Shown: piece after piece, positions 17,681 through 26,505 of the stretch
How the letters are laid out: each line of letters begins with the position of its first letter
Position numbering within the stretch: the first letter of the stretch is position 1
From: Pseudomonas serbica
Lineage (GTDB): Bacteria; Pseudomonadota; Gammaproteobacteria; Pseudomonadales; Pseudomonadaceae
Reading direction: 5' to 3'
Length of the DNA stretch: 64,000 nt
Assembly (NCBI RefSeq): GCF_028823535.1
Contig: NZ_JAQIYM010000019.1
Span: 47,459-111,458 of the forward strand
Notes under the pieces: generated by a model
Seen by the model: only the letters and a program-made list of their open reading frames with translations
Told to the model about the DNA's origin: nothing
Database searches by the model: none
Position numbers and translations under genes: made by a program

Positions 17681-18496
17681 CTACGATTGCGGTACGCCCG
17701 GCACATCCATGTTTATTTTGCGCCAGGCGGCTTCGGAAAAGCTGTAGGCGGAAAAGGCAAGCAGCCCCAAAGCCATCACCATTAAAATCAAGGCGCCGGC
17801 GGGCAGGTTCTGCAGGGCATCAAGGGCTTCCTTCATGCCCGGGGGATCCGTGGCTTGATACCGGGAACCGCTGATCGCCAGAAGCACCGCTATCTCGATA
17901 AACACTACGCCTCGGGCTATCAGTCCGAATCGAGACACCGGGCGTATGTAGCGCATCACATCTTCGTCAGCCTCGAAGTACTTCTCGAACGACGCCTTCC
18001 ATCCCTTGATGATGTGAGCAATGCCTACACCGAGTGGGATGAGCGCCAGGAGGTAGACCAACAGGTTTGAGTGATCCCAGGACAAAAGATGGGCCAGTAG
18101 GTCCCTGGTCTCCCCCCCTGTGGAATTGCCTGAGCTTCTGACGCCGCTAATGAGCAGGCCCAATGCAAAAAATGCCAGAGCGCCGTTGATCAAGCCGCCG
18201 GCCAACAAACCTGCTCGAATCACCCATCCCTTGAGGTTCGTACCGTGATGATCGACATCGCGAATGGCTTGCAATATTCGCCACCCTGCGAAGGCAAGCA
18301 GACCCGCGACCACCAGCCCCACCAGGACATAACCAAAAGGCTGGCTCAACAACGCCTCCAGGCTTTTGTGACTGTCCTTGGGCTTCGTCGAGTCTTGAGC
18401 CGCCAGCAGAGCAAAGATGCCTATGATCAGATACAGAACGCCCCGAGCGGCATATCCGCCCCGAGCGAGTATGACAAGGGTGTGTTGAGCGGACAT
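17681..18496 (-). CDS. DUF1206 family membrane protein
   Basis: The 271-residue integral membrane protein has six predicted helices in three repeated pairs, each opening with a short R-G-x-x-Y/F-x-x-x-G-like motif (ARGGYAARGVLYLIIGIFALL; WVIRAGLLAGGLINGALAFFALG; RFGLIARGVVFIEIAVLLAIS). This is the triple-repeat layout of DUF1206. The function of the family is not known. It is divergent from an MFS gene and lies beside tRNA-Phe. Its C terminus is short and cytoplasmic. Confidence 0.85.
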   Translation of the reverse strand: MSAQHTLVILARGGYAARGVLYLIIGIFALLAAQDSTKPKDSHKSLEALLSQPFGYVLVGLVVAGLLAFAGWRILQAIRDVDHHGTNLKGWVIRAGLLAGGLINGALAFFALGLLISGVRSSGNSTGGETRDLLAHLLSWDHSNLLVYLLALIPLGVGIAHIIKGWKASFEKYFEADEDVMRYIRPVSRFGLIARGVVFIEIAVLLAISGSRYQATDPPGMKEALDALQNLPAGALILMVMALGLLAFSAYSFSEAAWRKINMDVPGVPQS

Positions 18497-18655
18497 TGGC
18501 GTATTTCCGAGGAGTCATACAAGTGCAGACACGTCTCTTGCGCAGGGGTTCGATAAAGTCGACGCTCTTCAGGTGCTGATAGACCCGCACGCCAGGGATA
18601 GTCAACACCGTCGTTCTCAGCCTCACCTTTGTACCGATAAGTACAGGATGAAAAA

Positions 18656-19873
18656 ATGAACAGCGAACGTCCGCGTACCAACGTCGAGCGGCTTCGTATT
18701 CCACGCACCATCTGGGCGCTAGGCTTTGTCAGCCTGTTCATGGATCTATCGTCCGAGTTGGTACACAGCTTATTGCCCGTGTTTCTGGTCACTACATTGG
18801 GGGCGAGTGCATTGACCGTCGGGGTGATCGAGGGAATAGCCGAGTCGACCGCGATGCTCGTCAAGGTATTCTCGGGTGCTATCAGCGACTATTTGGGGCG
18901 GCGCAAAGGATTGTTGCTGCTTGGATACGGTCTAGCGGCTTTGAGCAAACCACTTTTTCCTCTGGCACACTCGGTGGAAGTGGTCTTCACCGCACGCTTT
19001 CTGGATCGAATCGGCAAAGGCATCCGGGGGGCACCGCGAGATGCCCTGGTTGCCGATGTCGCGCCACCAGCCATCCGTGGCGCCTGCTTTGGGCTGCGCC
19101 AGTCGATGGATACGGTAGGGGCGGTTCTTGGCCCCGCGCTGGCCATCTTGTTGATGTCATGGCTCGCCGATATCCAGCTTGTGCTGTGGTTCGCAGTGAT
19201 CCCGGCAATCATGGCGGTGGCGCTCATTTTCGTCGGAGTAAAGGAGCCCACGGCTACCTCTGGCGAGCGCGAATTCCGCTCTCCAATCAACTGGCGAGTC
19301 CTTCCCGACTTCTCCACTGGCTATTGGTGGGTCGTCATTATCGGAGGGGTCTTCACACTTGCCCGTTTCAGCGAGGCGTTCCTGGTTTTACGGGCGCAGC
19401 AGGCAGGTTTGTCGGTCACCTGGGTCCCGCTGGTGATGGTGGTGATGGCAGTTTTTTATACGCTGTCCGCTTACCCCGCCGGCTGGCTGTCCGATCGCAT
19501 CAGTCGTACGAAGCTGCTGTGCATGGGGATGGGATTACTCATCCTGGCGGATCTGCTACTCGCAGAATCCAGCTCGGTCATCACGATGATGCTGGGTGTT
19601 GGGTTGTGGGGGCTTCATATGGGTTTTAGCCAAGGCATTCTTGCCTCGCTGGTAGCCGACACTGCGCCCATGGAACTGAAGGGAACCGCCTTCGGTATTT
19701 TCAACCTGGTCAGTGGCGCATGCATGCTGATCGCCAGCGTTCTGGCGGGCGGGATCTGGCAAACCATGGGGTCAGAGAATACGTTCCTCATGGGAGCATT
19801 GTTAGCCGCTACAGCACTGCTCTTGCTGTTTGGATCGCCCCGGATTCTCCAGACACCGAGCAAGGATTGCTGA
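18656..19873 (+). CDS. MFS transporter
   Basis: This 405-residue, 12-helix carrier has motif A-like GAISDYLGRRKGLLLLGYGLAAL between helices 2 and 3 and a second copy (GWLSDRISRTKLLCMG) in the second half. The strongly conserved DRIGKGIRGAPRDALVADV lies in the first half. That DRxGKGxRxAPRDAL motif is typical of a bacterial MFS group often annotated as tetracycline- or fosmidomycin-like, of unproven substrate. AGGA precedes the ATG. It stands alone as a transcription unit. Confidence 0.82.
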   Translation: MNSERPRTNVERLRIPRTIWALGFVSLFMDLSSELVHSLLPVFLVTTLGASALTVGVIEGIAESTAMLVKVFSGAISDYLGRRKGLLLLGYGLAALSKPLFPLAHSVEVVFTARFLDRIGKGIRGAPRDALVADVAPPAIRGACFGLRQSMDTVGAVLGPALAILLMSWLADIQLVLWFAVIPAIMAVALIFVGVKEPTATSGEREFRSPINWRVLPDFSTGYWWVVIIGGVFTLARFSEAFLVLRAQQAGLSVTWVPLVMVVMAVFYTLSAYPAGWLSDRISRTKLLCMGMGLLILADLLLAESSSVITMMLGVGLWGLHMGFSQGILASLVADTAPMELKGTAFGIFNLVSGACMLIASVLAGGIWQTMGSENTFLMGALLAATALLLLFGSPRILQTPSKDC

Positions 19874-20027
19874 AACTCAGTCGTTCCGACTGCATTATCA
19901 AGCGCAGATCGACGCACGCCGTGGCGCTCCAGCCCGATACAATCACCTCAGCAGCGGCCTGGGGATTCATTCAAAGATGCGCAAACGATCCCGAATTGTT
20001 GCACCAGAAAACGTTTGCCGCAGAAAC

Positions 20028-20057
20028 GACAAAGCCCTGAATAATCAGGGCTTTGTC
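20028..20057 (-). terminator. Terminator of tRNA-Ser
   Basis: A perfect 13-base stem (GACAAAGCCCTGA and complement) with a four-base loop sits ten bases past the 3' end of the leftward tRNA gene, with a short T-rich tail on that strand. Confidence 0.8.
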
Positions 20058-20066
20058 GTATAAAGA

Positions 20067-20154
20067 TGGCGGAGGCGATGGGATTCGAACTCATGGACCT
20101 GTTACAGTCGACGGTTTTCAAGACCGTTGCCTTAAACCACTCGGCCACACCTCC
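20067..20154 (-). tRNA. tRNA-Ser (anticodon TGA)
   Basis: The 88-nt minus-strand gene begins GGAGGTGTGGCCGAGTGG, has anticodon loop CTTGAAAA (TGA), a long variable arm typical of serine tRNAs, T-loop GTTCGAATCCC and an encoded CGCCTCCGCCA end. The acceptor stem pairs fully with one G-T. Confidence 0.97.
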
Positions 20155-20277
20155 GTTTGTGTTGCGGGCGCCATAATACCCGAATGAAACACACTGTCAA
20201 ACTATCTGCATAGCTTGTTACAGGGCGTCTGTTATGATCTTTGCGACTGAACGTTTCAAACCAACAGGAGTGTCGCC

Positions 20278-20949
20278 ATGCGCGAACAGGATTACGCAGT
20301 TAATAACAGCGTGCAGGCTGAGCAGCTAGAGGTTAGCCGCGTCCTGCGCAACACATACGGCTTGCTGGCTCTCACCCTCGCATTCAGCGGCGTGATGGCG
20401 TTCGTCGCCCAGCAGATGCGTGTCGGCTACCCGAACATTTTCGTGGTGCTGATCGGTTTCTACGGCCTTTTCTTCCTCACCAACAAGCTTCGTGATTCCG
20501 CCTGGGGCCTGGTGTCCGCCTTTGCCCTGACCGGTTTCATGGGCTTCCTGCTCGGCCCGATCCTCAACCGTTACCTGGGCATGCAGGGCGGTGCCGAGGT
20601 CGTGAGTTCGGCGTTCGCGATGACGGCCCTGGTGTTCGGCGGTCTTTCGGCCTATGTGCTGATCACCCGCAAGGACATGAGCTTCCTCGGCGGTTTCATC
20701 ACAGCGGGCTTCTTTGTGCTGCTGGGTGCGACGCTGGCGAGCTTCTTCTTCCAGATCAGCGGCCTGCAACTGGCGATCAGCGCGGGCTTCGTGCTGTTCT
20801 CCTCGGTGTGCATCCTGTTCCAGACCAGCGCCATCATCCACGGCGGCGAGCGCAACTACATCATGGCTACCATCAGCCTGTATGTATCGATCTACAACCT
20901 GTTCATCAGCTTGTTGCAGCTGTTTGGCATCATGAGCCGCGATGATTGA
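20278..20949 (+). CDS. yccA: Bax inhibitor-1/YccA family membrane protein
   Basis: The 223-residue protein has seven hydrophobic helices and the BI-1 family signature: an N-terminal hydrophilic tail, LRNTYGLLALTLAFSGVMAF in helix 1, and the conserved acidic C-terminal end (GIMSRDD). E. coli YccA interacts with the FtsH-HflKC protease and modulates its action on SecY. Related proteins conduct calcium or protons. AGGAG lies eight bases before the ATG and a strong terminator follows 17 bases past the stop, so it is a single-gene unit. Confidence 0.9.
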   Translation: MREQDYAVNNSVQAEQLEVSRVLRNTYGLLALTLAFSGVMAFVAQQMRVGYPNIFVVLIGFYGLFFLTNKLRDSAWGLVSAFALTGFMGFLLGPILNRYLGMQGGAEVVSSAFAMTALVFGGLSAYVLITRKDMSFLGGFITAGFFVLLGATLASFFFQISGLQLAISAGFVLFSSVCILFQTSAIIHGGERNYIMATISLYVSIYNLFISLLQLFGIMSRDD

Positions 20950-20965
20950 TCGCCAGCCATGATTG

Positions 20966-20992
20966 AAAAAAACCCGCTTCGGCGGGTTTTTT
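20966..20992 (+). terminator. Terminator of yccA
   Basis: AAAAAACCCGC-TTCG-GCGGGTTTTTT is a canonical rho-independent hairpin with a UUCG tetraloop, and it can work for both strands. Confidence 0.92.
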
Positions 20993-21016
20993 ATGCACGG
21001 TCTCTTGACCGACGGG

Positions 21017-21454
21017 CTACGCCATGGGCGGCAGGCGCCGCTTTACCGGGGTTTTCTTGACGATGGCGGTGTTGGTTTCGGCAAGGGAGTTGAGGCGGTC
21101 GAGCAGGGTGTCCAGCTGTTCCATCGAGCGCACATGCAGGCGGGCGATGAAGCAGTCGTCGCCGGTGACCTTATCGCACTCGGTGAACTCGGGAATGGCC
21201 ATGATCTGCCGTTCCACTTCCTGCAACTGGCCCGGTAGCGGGCGAATGCGCACGATGGCCTGCAACTGATAGCCGAAGCATTTCGGGTCGATTTCCACCG
21301 TGTAGCCCTTGAGTACGCCGCGTTCCTCGAGACGGCGCAGGCGTTCGGCGACGCTGGGCGAGGACAGGCCGCTGATCTGCGCCAGGGCCTTGAGCGAACG
21401 TCGCGAGTCTTCCATCAAGGCGGTGATCAGCACCTGGTCGATGTCGTCAGTCAT
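21017..21454 (-). CDS. Lrp/AsnC-family regulator
   Basis: The 145-residue regulator has an N-terminal helix-turn-helix (DIDQVLITALMEDSRRSLKALAQISGLSSPSVAERLRRLEERG) and a C-terminal RAM effector domain (about 65-140) ending KKTPVKRRLPPMA. The start at 21454 is chosen because MTDDIDQVLI is the usual family beginning and GAGG precedes it; the ten extra upstream residues have no ribosome site. It is divergent from an EamA transporter across 134 bases, a frequent pairing in which the Lrp protein controls an amino-acid exporter. A near-palindrome in the gap is its probable site. Confidence 0.88.
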   Translation of the reverse strand: MTDDIDQVLITALMEDSRRSLKALAQISGLSSPSVAERLRRLEERGVLKGYTVEIDPKCFGYQLQAIVRIRPLPGQLQEVERQIMAIPEFTECDKVTGDDCFIARLHVRSMEQLDTLLDRLNSLAETNTAIVKKTPVKRRLPPMA

Positions 21455-21471
21455 GGCGAAAACCTCAATTA

Positions 21472-21491
21472 GGCAGTTTTGCAAAATTGCC
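21472..21491. promoter_or_regulatory. Probable Lrp-type operator
   Basis: GGCAGTTTTGCAAAATTGCC is a 20-base palindrome with one mismatched pair. It is placed 17 bases upstream of the regulator start in the divergent gap, where autoregulation and control of the EamA gene would be exerted. A related half, GCCTTCGCAAAAAAGGC, follows at 21490-21506. Confidence 0.5.
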
Positions 21492-21588
21492 TTCGCAAAA
21501 AAGGCAGATTCGAAGTTTAGCCTGTTTTTTGCGCTGGAGCAGCGTCCCGCTCGATTGGCATACTTTGTCCATCAATAACAGGAGCTTG

Positions 21589-22485
21589 ATGATGGACAAC
21601 TCAATACGTCGCGGCTCGTTCGAAATGACCGCCGCCATGCTGATCTCCGGGACCATCGGCTGGTTCGTGCTGGTGTCCGGGCAACCGGTGCAGGATGTGG
21701 TGTTCTGGCGCTGCCTGTTTGGCGCCGGCACTTTGCTGCTGATTTGCGCGGCCTTCGGCTTTTTGCGCCCGGGCATCCTGACTCGCACCACCTTCCTGCT
21801 GGCGGTGCTCAGCGGTGTAGCGATCGTCGGCAACTGGGTGCTGTTGTTCGCCTCCTATTCCCGGGCCTCGATTGCCATCGGGACGGCGGTCTACAACGTC
21901 CAGCCGTTCATGCTGGTGGGGCTGGCGGCGGTGTTTCTCAACGAGAAAATAACCCTGCAGAAACTGACCTGGCTGGGCGTTTCGTTTCTCGGGATGCTGG
22001 CGATCGTCAGCGCCCATGGCGGGCAGGGCGAAAGCGGCAGCCAGTACCTGATCGGGATTGTGCTGGCCTTGGGCGCAGCATTCCTTTATGCGATCGCTGC
22101 GTTGATCATCAAGCGCCTGACCGGGACGCCGCCGCATTTGATCGCACTGATTCAGGTCAGCACCGGCGTGCTGTTGCTCGCGCCATTCGCGCATTTTTCG
22201 GCGCTGCCGCAAGCGCCGGGCGAGTGGGCCAGCCTGGTGACGCTGGGCATCGTGCACACCGGCGTGATGTATGTGTTGTTGTATGGCGCGATCCAGAAAC
22301 TGCCGACGGCGTTGACCGGCGCGCTGTCGTTCATCTACCCGATTGCGGCGATTTTCGTCGACTGGTTTGCCTTCGGCCATCGCCTGGAACCGCTGCAATG
22401 GATTGGGGTTGCCGCGATACTGCTGGCCGCTGCTGGCATGCAGCAGGGCTGGAGCCTGAAGTTTCGGCGGACAGTCACGCCGTAA
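21589..22485 (+). CDS. EamA/DMT-family transporter
   Basis: The 298-residue protein with ten membrane helices consists of two EamA repeats (about 10-145 and 155-290). The second has FLYAIAALIIKRLTG and TGALSFIYPIAAIFVDWFAFGHRL, the latter being the characteristic last-helix region. Members export metabolites, often amino acids. AGGAG precedes the ATG at 21589, and an in-frame ATG follows immediately. The upstream divergent Lrp-type regulator suggests an amino acid or related compound as substrate; this is inference. Confidence 0.87.
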   Translation: MMDNSIRRGSFEMTAAMLISGTIGWFVLVSGQPVQDVVFWRCLFGAGTLLLICAAFGFLRPGILTRTTFLLAVLSGVAIVGNWVLLFASYSRASIAIGTAVYNVQPFMLVGLAAVFLNEKITLQKLTWLGVSFLGMLAIVSAHGGQGESGSQYLIGIVLALGAAFLYAIAALIIKRLTGTPPHLIALIQVSTGVLLLAPFAHFSALPQAPGEWASLVTLGIVHTGVMYVLLYGAIQKLPTALTGALSFIYPIAAIFVDWFAFGHRLEPLQWIGVAAILLAAAGMQQGWSLKFRRTVTP

Positions 22486-22491
22486 GTCCCA

Positions 22492-23454
22492 TCAGATGTT
22501 CCAGTGCGGCGCGGTCCTGGCCAGGCGCTGGCGCATCTCGCCGATGTTGGCGGCCAGTTGCTCGGTCAACAAACGGTAACCGTCCAGGGCGTTGTAGACC
22601 GGGGCATCGAGACTGACCACCGGCAACGCGGTGGGCCGGTTCAGCCGCTGGGTGACGCCAGACTTCAAAGCCCGGGCCATGCCGATCAGTTGCACGCGAA
22701 TCAGCCGATGCTGCGCCTTCAAGGCCGTTTGCAAGTCACTGGCGTCCGGCCGCGCGTTGCCCAGTATCTCCAGAGTGCTGACACACAGACGCAGCTGACG
22801 CTGGATGGCATCGAGTTCGGTCATGGAAATCTTCACCTCCTTGGACACCGATGGCATGAGCGAACGCAGTTGCACCATGACGGTGTTCAGGCGACCCATC
22901 AACTTGAGGTGTTCGTCGGCCGTCACCGACTGGCCGTTGATGATCCGCCCGTAGATCGTCGCGCAATCACGCAGGGCGTCAGCCAGGTTGTAGCGCCAGG
23001 AATAGACCGCATAGAGCGGCAGGGCGAACGAAAACGCCAGGGCCAGGGCAATGCCGATCAAGATGTCGACCCCGCGCCACAGCCCGTCGGAGACTGGATT
23101 GTCGCCGTGGCCCGCGACGATGAACACGGTAATGCCCGCGAGCAGCGCGGTGTAGCCGCCTTTGCCGATGGCGTGGTACGAGAAAAATCCGCACACCACT
23201 GCCATGGCGAAATAGGTCAGCCATGGCAGGCCGAGCCAGGACTGTTGCACCACCAAGGCCAGGCCGACAGCCGCCCCGACCAGGGTGCCGATGGCCCGCT
23301 CGGCGGCTTTTTTGCCGATGTTGCCATGGTGCTGCAAGCCGCCGATCACCACCAGCATCGTCACCGACGCCCACTCGCCGTGGGGCAGGTGGATGCCGGT
23401 GGTCAGCAGGATCGACGCCAGTAACCCGAGCGATACGCGTACCGCATGGATCAT
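22492..23454 (-). CDS. FUSC-family inner-membrane protein
   Basis: The listed 320 residues have about six hydrophobic helices (SLGLLASILLTTGIHL through FSFALPLYAVYSW) followed by a helical cytoplasmic tail with a predicted coiled coil, as in FUSC/aromatic-acid-exporter-like proteins. The true start may be upstream: the frame is open to a CTG at 23547 (SASRALRLPPFLRRLLRPLL follows), with GGAG seven bases before it and lying directly after the stop of the upstream gene. No ATG or GTG is available there. That would add 31 basic residues. It is downstream of the GapN-like gene in one operon. Confidence 0.8.
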   Translation of the reverse strand: MIHAVRVSLGLLASILLTTGIHLPHGEWASVTMLVVIGGLQHHGNIGKKAAERAIGTLVGAAVGLALVVQQSWLGLPWLTYFAMAVVCGFFSYHAIGKGGYTALLAGITVFIVAGHGDNPVSDGLWRGVDILIGIALALAFSFALPLYAVYSWRYNLADALRDCATIYGRIINGQSVTADEHLKLMGRLNTVMVQLRSLMPSVSKEVKISMTELDAIQRQLRLCVSTLEILGNARPDASDLQTALKAQHRLIRVQLIGMARALKSGVTQRLNRPTALPVVSLDAPVYNALDGYRLLTEQLAANIGEMRQRLARTAPHWNI

Positions 23455-23558
23455 CCGAGCATGGCGATAGCGCCGGTAAGGGTCCAGCAGCGGACGCAGT
23501 AACCGGCGCAGGAACGGTGGCAGGCGAAGGGCCCTGGAAGCGCTCAGGTTGACACTCC

Positions 23559-25181
23559 TCAGAAGATGTAGTCAGTGGTCAGGAAGCTCGAGCTGCGGCC
23601 GCTGATGATCTCGCTGATGAGATCCTTGTTGGTCTCCTGGAATTTGGTCGCCACCAGCGTGCGGATCGAAAACACCCGCAGGGCGTCGTGCACCGACAAA
23701 GTGCCCTCGGCGGAGTTTTTCCGCCCGTTGAACGGGTAAGTGTCCGGGCCACGCTGGCATTGGGCGTTGAGGTTGATGCGCCCGACCTGGTTGGCGAAGG
23801 TGTCGACCAGCCGGCCGACCGCCACCGGGTTGGTGCCGAAGATGCTCAGTTGCTGGCCGAAATCCGATTCGAGGACGTAATCGATTACCGTGTCCAGATG
23901 GCGGTAGGGCACGATCGGCACCACCGGGCCAAATTGTTCTTCCTGGTAGACCCGCATCTGCGGCGTCACCGGGTACAGCACGGCGGGATAAAAGAACGAC
24001 GCGCGGGCCTCGCCGCCATGGGGGTTTACCACCCTGGCGCCCTTGCTCTCGGCGTCAGCCACCAGCGAGTGCAGGTAATCGACCTTGCCCGATTCCGGCA
24101 GCGGCGTCAGCGCCACGCCAGTGTCCCAGGGCATGCCGGGCTTGAGCGTGGCGAGTTTGGCGTTGAATTTCTCGATGAAGGACTCGACCACGTCTTCGTG
24201 GACAAACAGGATCTTCAACGCGGTGCAACGCTGGCCGTTGAATGACAGGGAACCGGTGACCGCTTCGTTGACCGCGTTGTCCAGGTCCACCTCCGGCAGG
24301 ACGATGCCGGGGTTCTTCGCATCGAGCCCCAGCGCCGCACGCAGGCGATGCGGCCTTGGATGCAGCTTTTTAAGGTCGCTGGCGGCCTTGTTGGTGCCGA
24401 TGAACGCAAAGATATCGATCTTGCCGCTGGCCATCAGCGCACTGACGGTCTCGCGCCCGCTGCCATAGATCACGTTGATCACCCCGGCCGGGAAGCTGTC
24501 GCGAAAGGCCTCCAGCAGCGGGCGAATCAACAGCACGCCAAGCTTGGCTGGCTTGAATACCACGGTGTTGCCCATGATCAGCGCCGGGATCAGCGTGGTG
24601 AAAGTTTCGTTCAGCGGGTAGTTGTAGGGCCCCATGCACAGCGCCACGCCGAGCGGTACGCGGCGGATCTGGCCGAGGGTGTCCTGTTCCAGCTCGAAGC
24701 GACTGGAACGACGGTCGAGTTCCTTGAGGGCATTGATGGTGTCGACGATGTAGTCGCAGGTGCGGTCGAATTCCTTCTCCGAGTCCTTGAGGTTCTTGCC
24801 GATCTCCCACATCAGCAGCTTGACCACCGCGTCGCGCTGTTGACGCATGTGCCCGAGGAAGGTTTCGACGTGCTGGATGCGCTCGGCCACGCGCATGGTC
24901 GGCCACAAACCCTGGCCGCGATCATAGGCGCGCACCGCGGCGTCGAGGGCGGTCAGGGCGGTGGCGGCATCCAGCAGCGGCGTGCTGCCGAGAATGACTT
25001 GTTCATCGCCGCCGGGGCCTGCCAAGTACACCGGGCTGCGGACCTGGGCGAGGGGACCGGGCCAGGTTTTCAGGACACCGTCGACCAGGTATTCCCGTTG
25101 TTCGGTCTGGCCGTCGAGGCGGTATTTTTCCGGGATGCTGCCGGCGTCGGGAAACAGGTTGCCGAGAATCTGTGTGGTCAT
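23559..25181 (-). CDS. gapN: NADP-dependent glyceraldehyde-3-phosphate dehydrogenase-like ALDH (GapN type)
   Basis: The 540-residue aldehyde dehydrogenase has the catalytic Cys in FNGQRCTALKI, the oxyanion segment MGPYNYPLNETFTTL (N in PYNYP) and the general-base region (ALGLDAKNPGIV, aligned with ELGG of other ALDHs but lacking the usual Glu-Leu-Gly-Gly wording). It resembles the non-phosphorylating GapN class, which makes 3-phosphoglycerate and NADPH directly. It is longer than streptococcal GapN (about 475) with an extended N terminus. Whether glyceraldehyde-3-phosphate is the real substrate needs assay. A FUSC gene follows at once. Confidence 0.8.
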   Translation of the reverse strand: MTTQILGNLFPDAGSIPEKYRLDGQTEQREYLVDGVLKTWPGPLAQVRSPVYLAGPGGDEQVILGSTPLLDAATALTALDAAVRAYDRGQGLWPTMRVAERIQHVETFLGHMRQQRDAVVKLLMWEIGKNLKDSEKEFDRTCDYIVDTINALKELDRRSSRFELEQDTLGQIRRVPLGVALCMGPYNYPLNETFTTLIPALIMGNTVVFKPAKLGVLLIRPLLEAFRDSFPAGVINVIYGSGRETVSALMASGKIDIFAFIGTNKAASDLKKLHPRPHRLRAALGLDAKNPGIVLPEVDLDNAVNEAVTGSLSFNGQRCTALKILFVHEDVVESFIEKFNAKLATLKPGMPWDTGVALTPLPESGKVDYLHSLVADAESKGARVVNPHGGEARASFFYPAVLYPVTPQMRVYQEEQFGPVVPIVPYRHLDTVIDYVLESDFGQQLSIFGTNPVAVGRLVDTFANQVGRINLNAQCQRGPDTYPFNGRKNSAEGTLSVHDALRVFSIRTLVATKFQETNKDLISEIISGRSSSFLTTDYIF

Positions 25182-25438
25182 GTCGCTACCCCGTGTGTAG
25201 TACAGCCGTGCGCTATGGCTAGCCGTTGAAGAATCCGTTTCAAGGGTTATACGCCTTGTTGATGCGGTTTATTAATTGCAATCGAGCGCTGATGGGCAGA
25301 ATAGAGGGGTGAAGCTGTGGTTGTTGTGCTTCAAGCGTAGACCGCAAACGGCGTTGGGTGAAACGCGATCTTTTGACCTGGGAGCACACAATGGCCGATG
25401 TCGCGGTTAAACTTCGCGCTCTTTCATAAGGAGTTCAC

Positions 25439-26326
25439 ATGAGTCACTACCAGCCGGGCATCCTCGCCACCCCCGTTCCGCCTCTCGCTCGTCACATGTT
25501 TTTCGCCCTGGAATCGGTGGCTGCACTGCCGGCCGCGCTGGACAAGCTGATGCACCTGGTGGACGGCCAATCGGCGGTGGTCGGCTTCGGTGAATCCCTG
25601 GTCAAGGCCCTCGACGGGCACATCGAAGGCTTGCGGCCATTTCCGGCGCTGACCGGAGTCGGTGTCGATAACCCGTCCACGCAACAGGCGCTCTGGTGCT
25701 GGTTGCACGGTACCGACCGTGGCGAACTGCTTAACCGCAGCCATGCCCTCGAGGCGGCGTTGGCGCCCGCCCTGCGCCTGGTGCAAATGACCGAAGGTTT
25801 CCGCCACCGTGACGGCCATGACCTGACCGGCTACGAAGACGGCACCGAAAACCCCCGTGACGAAGCCGCCGCGGCCGCCGCGCTGGTGGGTGAGGGCGTC
25901 GAAGGCACGGTAGGCGGCAGCTTCGCCGCGCTCCAGCAGTGGCAGCATGACCTCAAGGGTTTTCGTGCGCTGGCGTCCCACGAGACGGATGACATCATGG
26001 GCCGTCGCCTGAGCGACAACGAAGAACTCGACGACGCCCCTCTCTCTGCCCATGTCAAACGCACCGCCCAGGAGAGCTTTGCTCCTGAGGCGTTCATCGT
26101 CCGTCGCTCGATGCCGTGGATCGAAGGCGACCGCGCCGGGCTGATGTTCCTGGCCTTCGGCTTCTCCCTCGACGCCTTCGAAGTCCAGCTGCGCCGCATG
26201 AGTGGCCTGGAAGACGGTATTACCGACGGTTTGTATCGCATCAGCCGACCGATCACCGGTGGTTATTACTGGTGCCCGCCGCTCAAGGATGGCCACCTCG
26301 ATCTGCGCGCATTGCGCATCGGCTAA
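25439..26326 (+). CDS. Dye-decolorizing (Dyp-type) haem peroxidase
   Basis: The 295-residue protein has the Dyp hallmark GYEDGTENP (residues 131-139, distal Asp D134), the proximal haem His H205 in AHVKRTA and the distal-Arg-containing later segment IVRRSMPW. The absence of a Tat signal and the length put it with the YfeX-like class B cytoplasmic enzymes. It would oxidise organic donors with hydrogen peroxide. AAGGAG precedes the ATG by about seven bases. There is no encapsulin gene and no C-terminal encapsulation tail beyond the short LDLRALRIG end. Confidence 0.9.
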   Translation: MSHYQPGILATPVPPLARHMFFALESVAALPAALDKLMHLVDGQSAVVGFGESLVKALDGHIEGLRPFPALTGVGVDNPSTQQALWCWLHGTDRGELLNRSHALEAALAPALRLVQMTEGFRHRDGHDLTGYEDGTENPRDEAAAAAALVGEGVEGTVGGSFAALQQWQHDLKGFRALASHETDDIMGRRLSDNEELDDAPLSAHVKRTAQESFAPEAFIVRRSMPWIEGDRAGLMFLAFGFSLDAFEVQLRRMSGLEDGITDGLYRISRPITGGYYWCPPLKDGHLDLRALRIG

Positions 26327-26334
26327 GACACTAT

Positions 26335-26415
26335 CTGTAGGAGCCGGCTTGCCGGCGAAAAGGGCGATGCGGTGAGTCAGGCGGACCGCCTTCGCTGGCA
26401 AGCCAGCTCCTACAG
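26335..26415. repeat. REP pair (type A), inverted copies
   Basis: Two inverted copies start CTGTAGGAGCCGGCTTGCC and end GGCAAGCCAGCTCCTACAG, about 30 bases apart. It lies between the Dyp gene and the GntR gene and could form a long hairpin. Confidence 0.85.
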
Positions 26416-26470
26416 TGAATCTATCGTTATGCTCTAACGGTATTTCTCAACCCTGTTCTTAGAACCCTAA

Positions 26471-26502
26471 GATCACGTCATAACTCGTTATGACAAGTGA
26501 TC
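26471..26502 (+). promoter_or_regulatory. Nested palindrome, probable GntR/HutC operator
   Basis: GTCATAA and TTATGAC flank CTCG (26477-26494), and outside them GATCAC (26471-26476) pairs with GTGATC (26497-26502). The outer arm overlaps the alternative GTG start of the regulator, so binding would block its promoter and translation start region. This fits autoregulation by the UTRA-type GntR protein encoded here. Confidence 0.6.
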
Positions 26503-26505
26503 TTC

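Noticed and set aside
26335..26415. REP palindromes considered as CRISPR repeats
   Set aside because: They occur as inverted pairs, singly between genes, without regular spacers or direct repetition.
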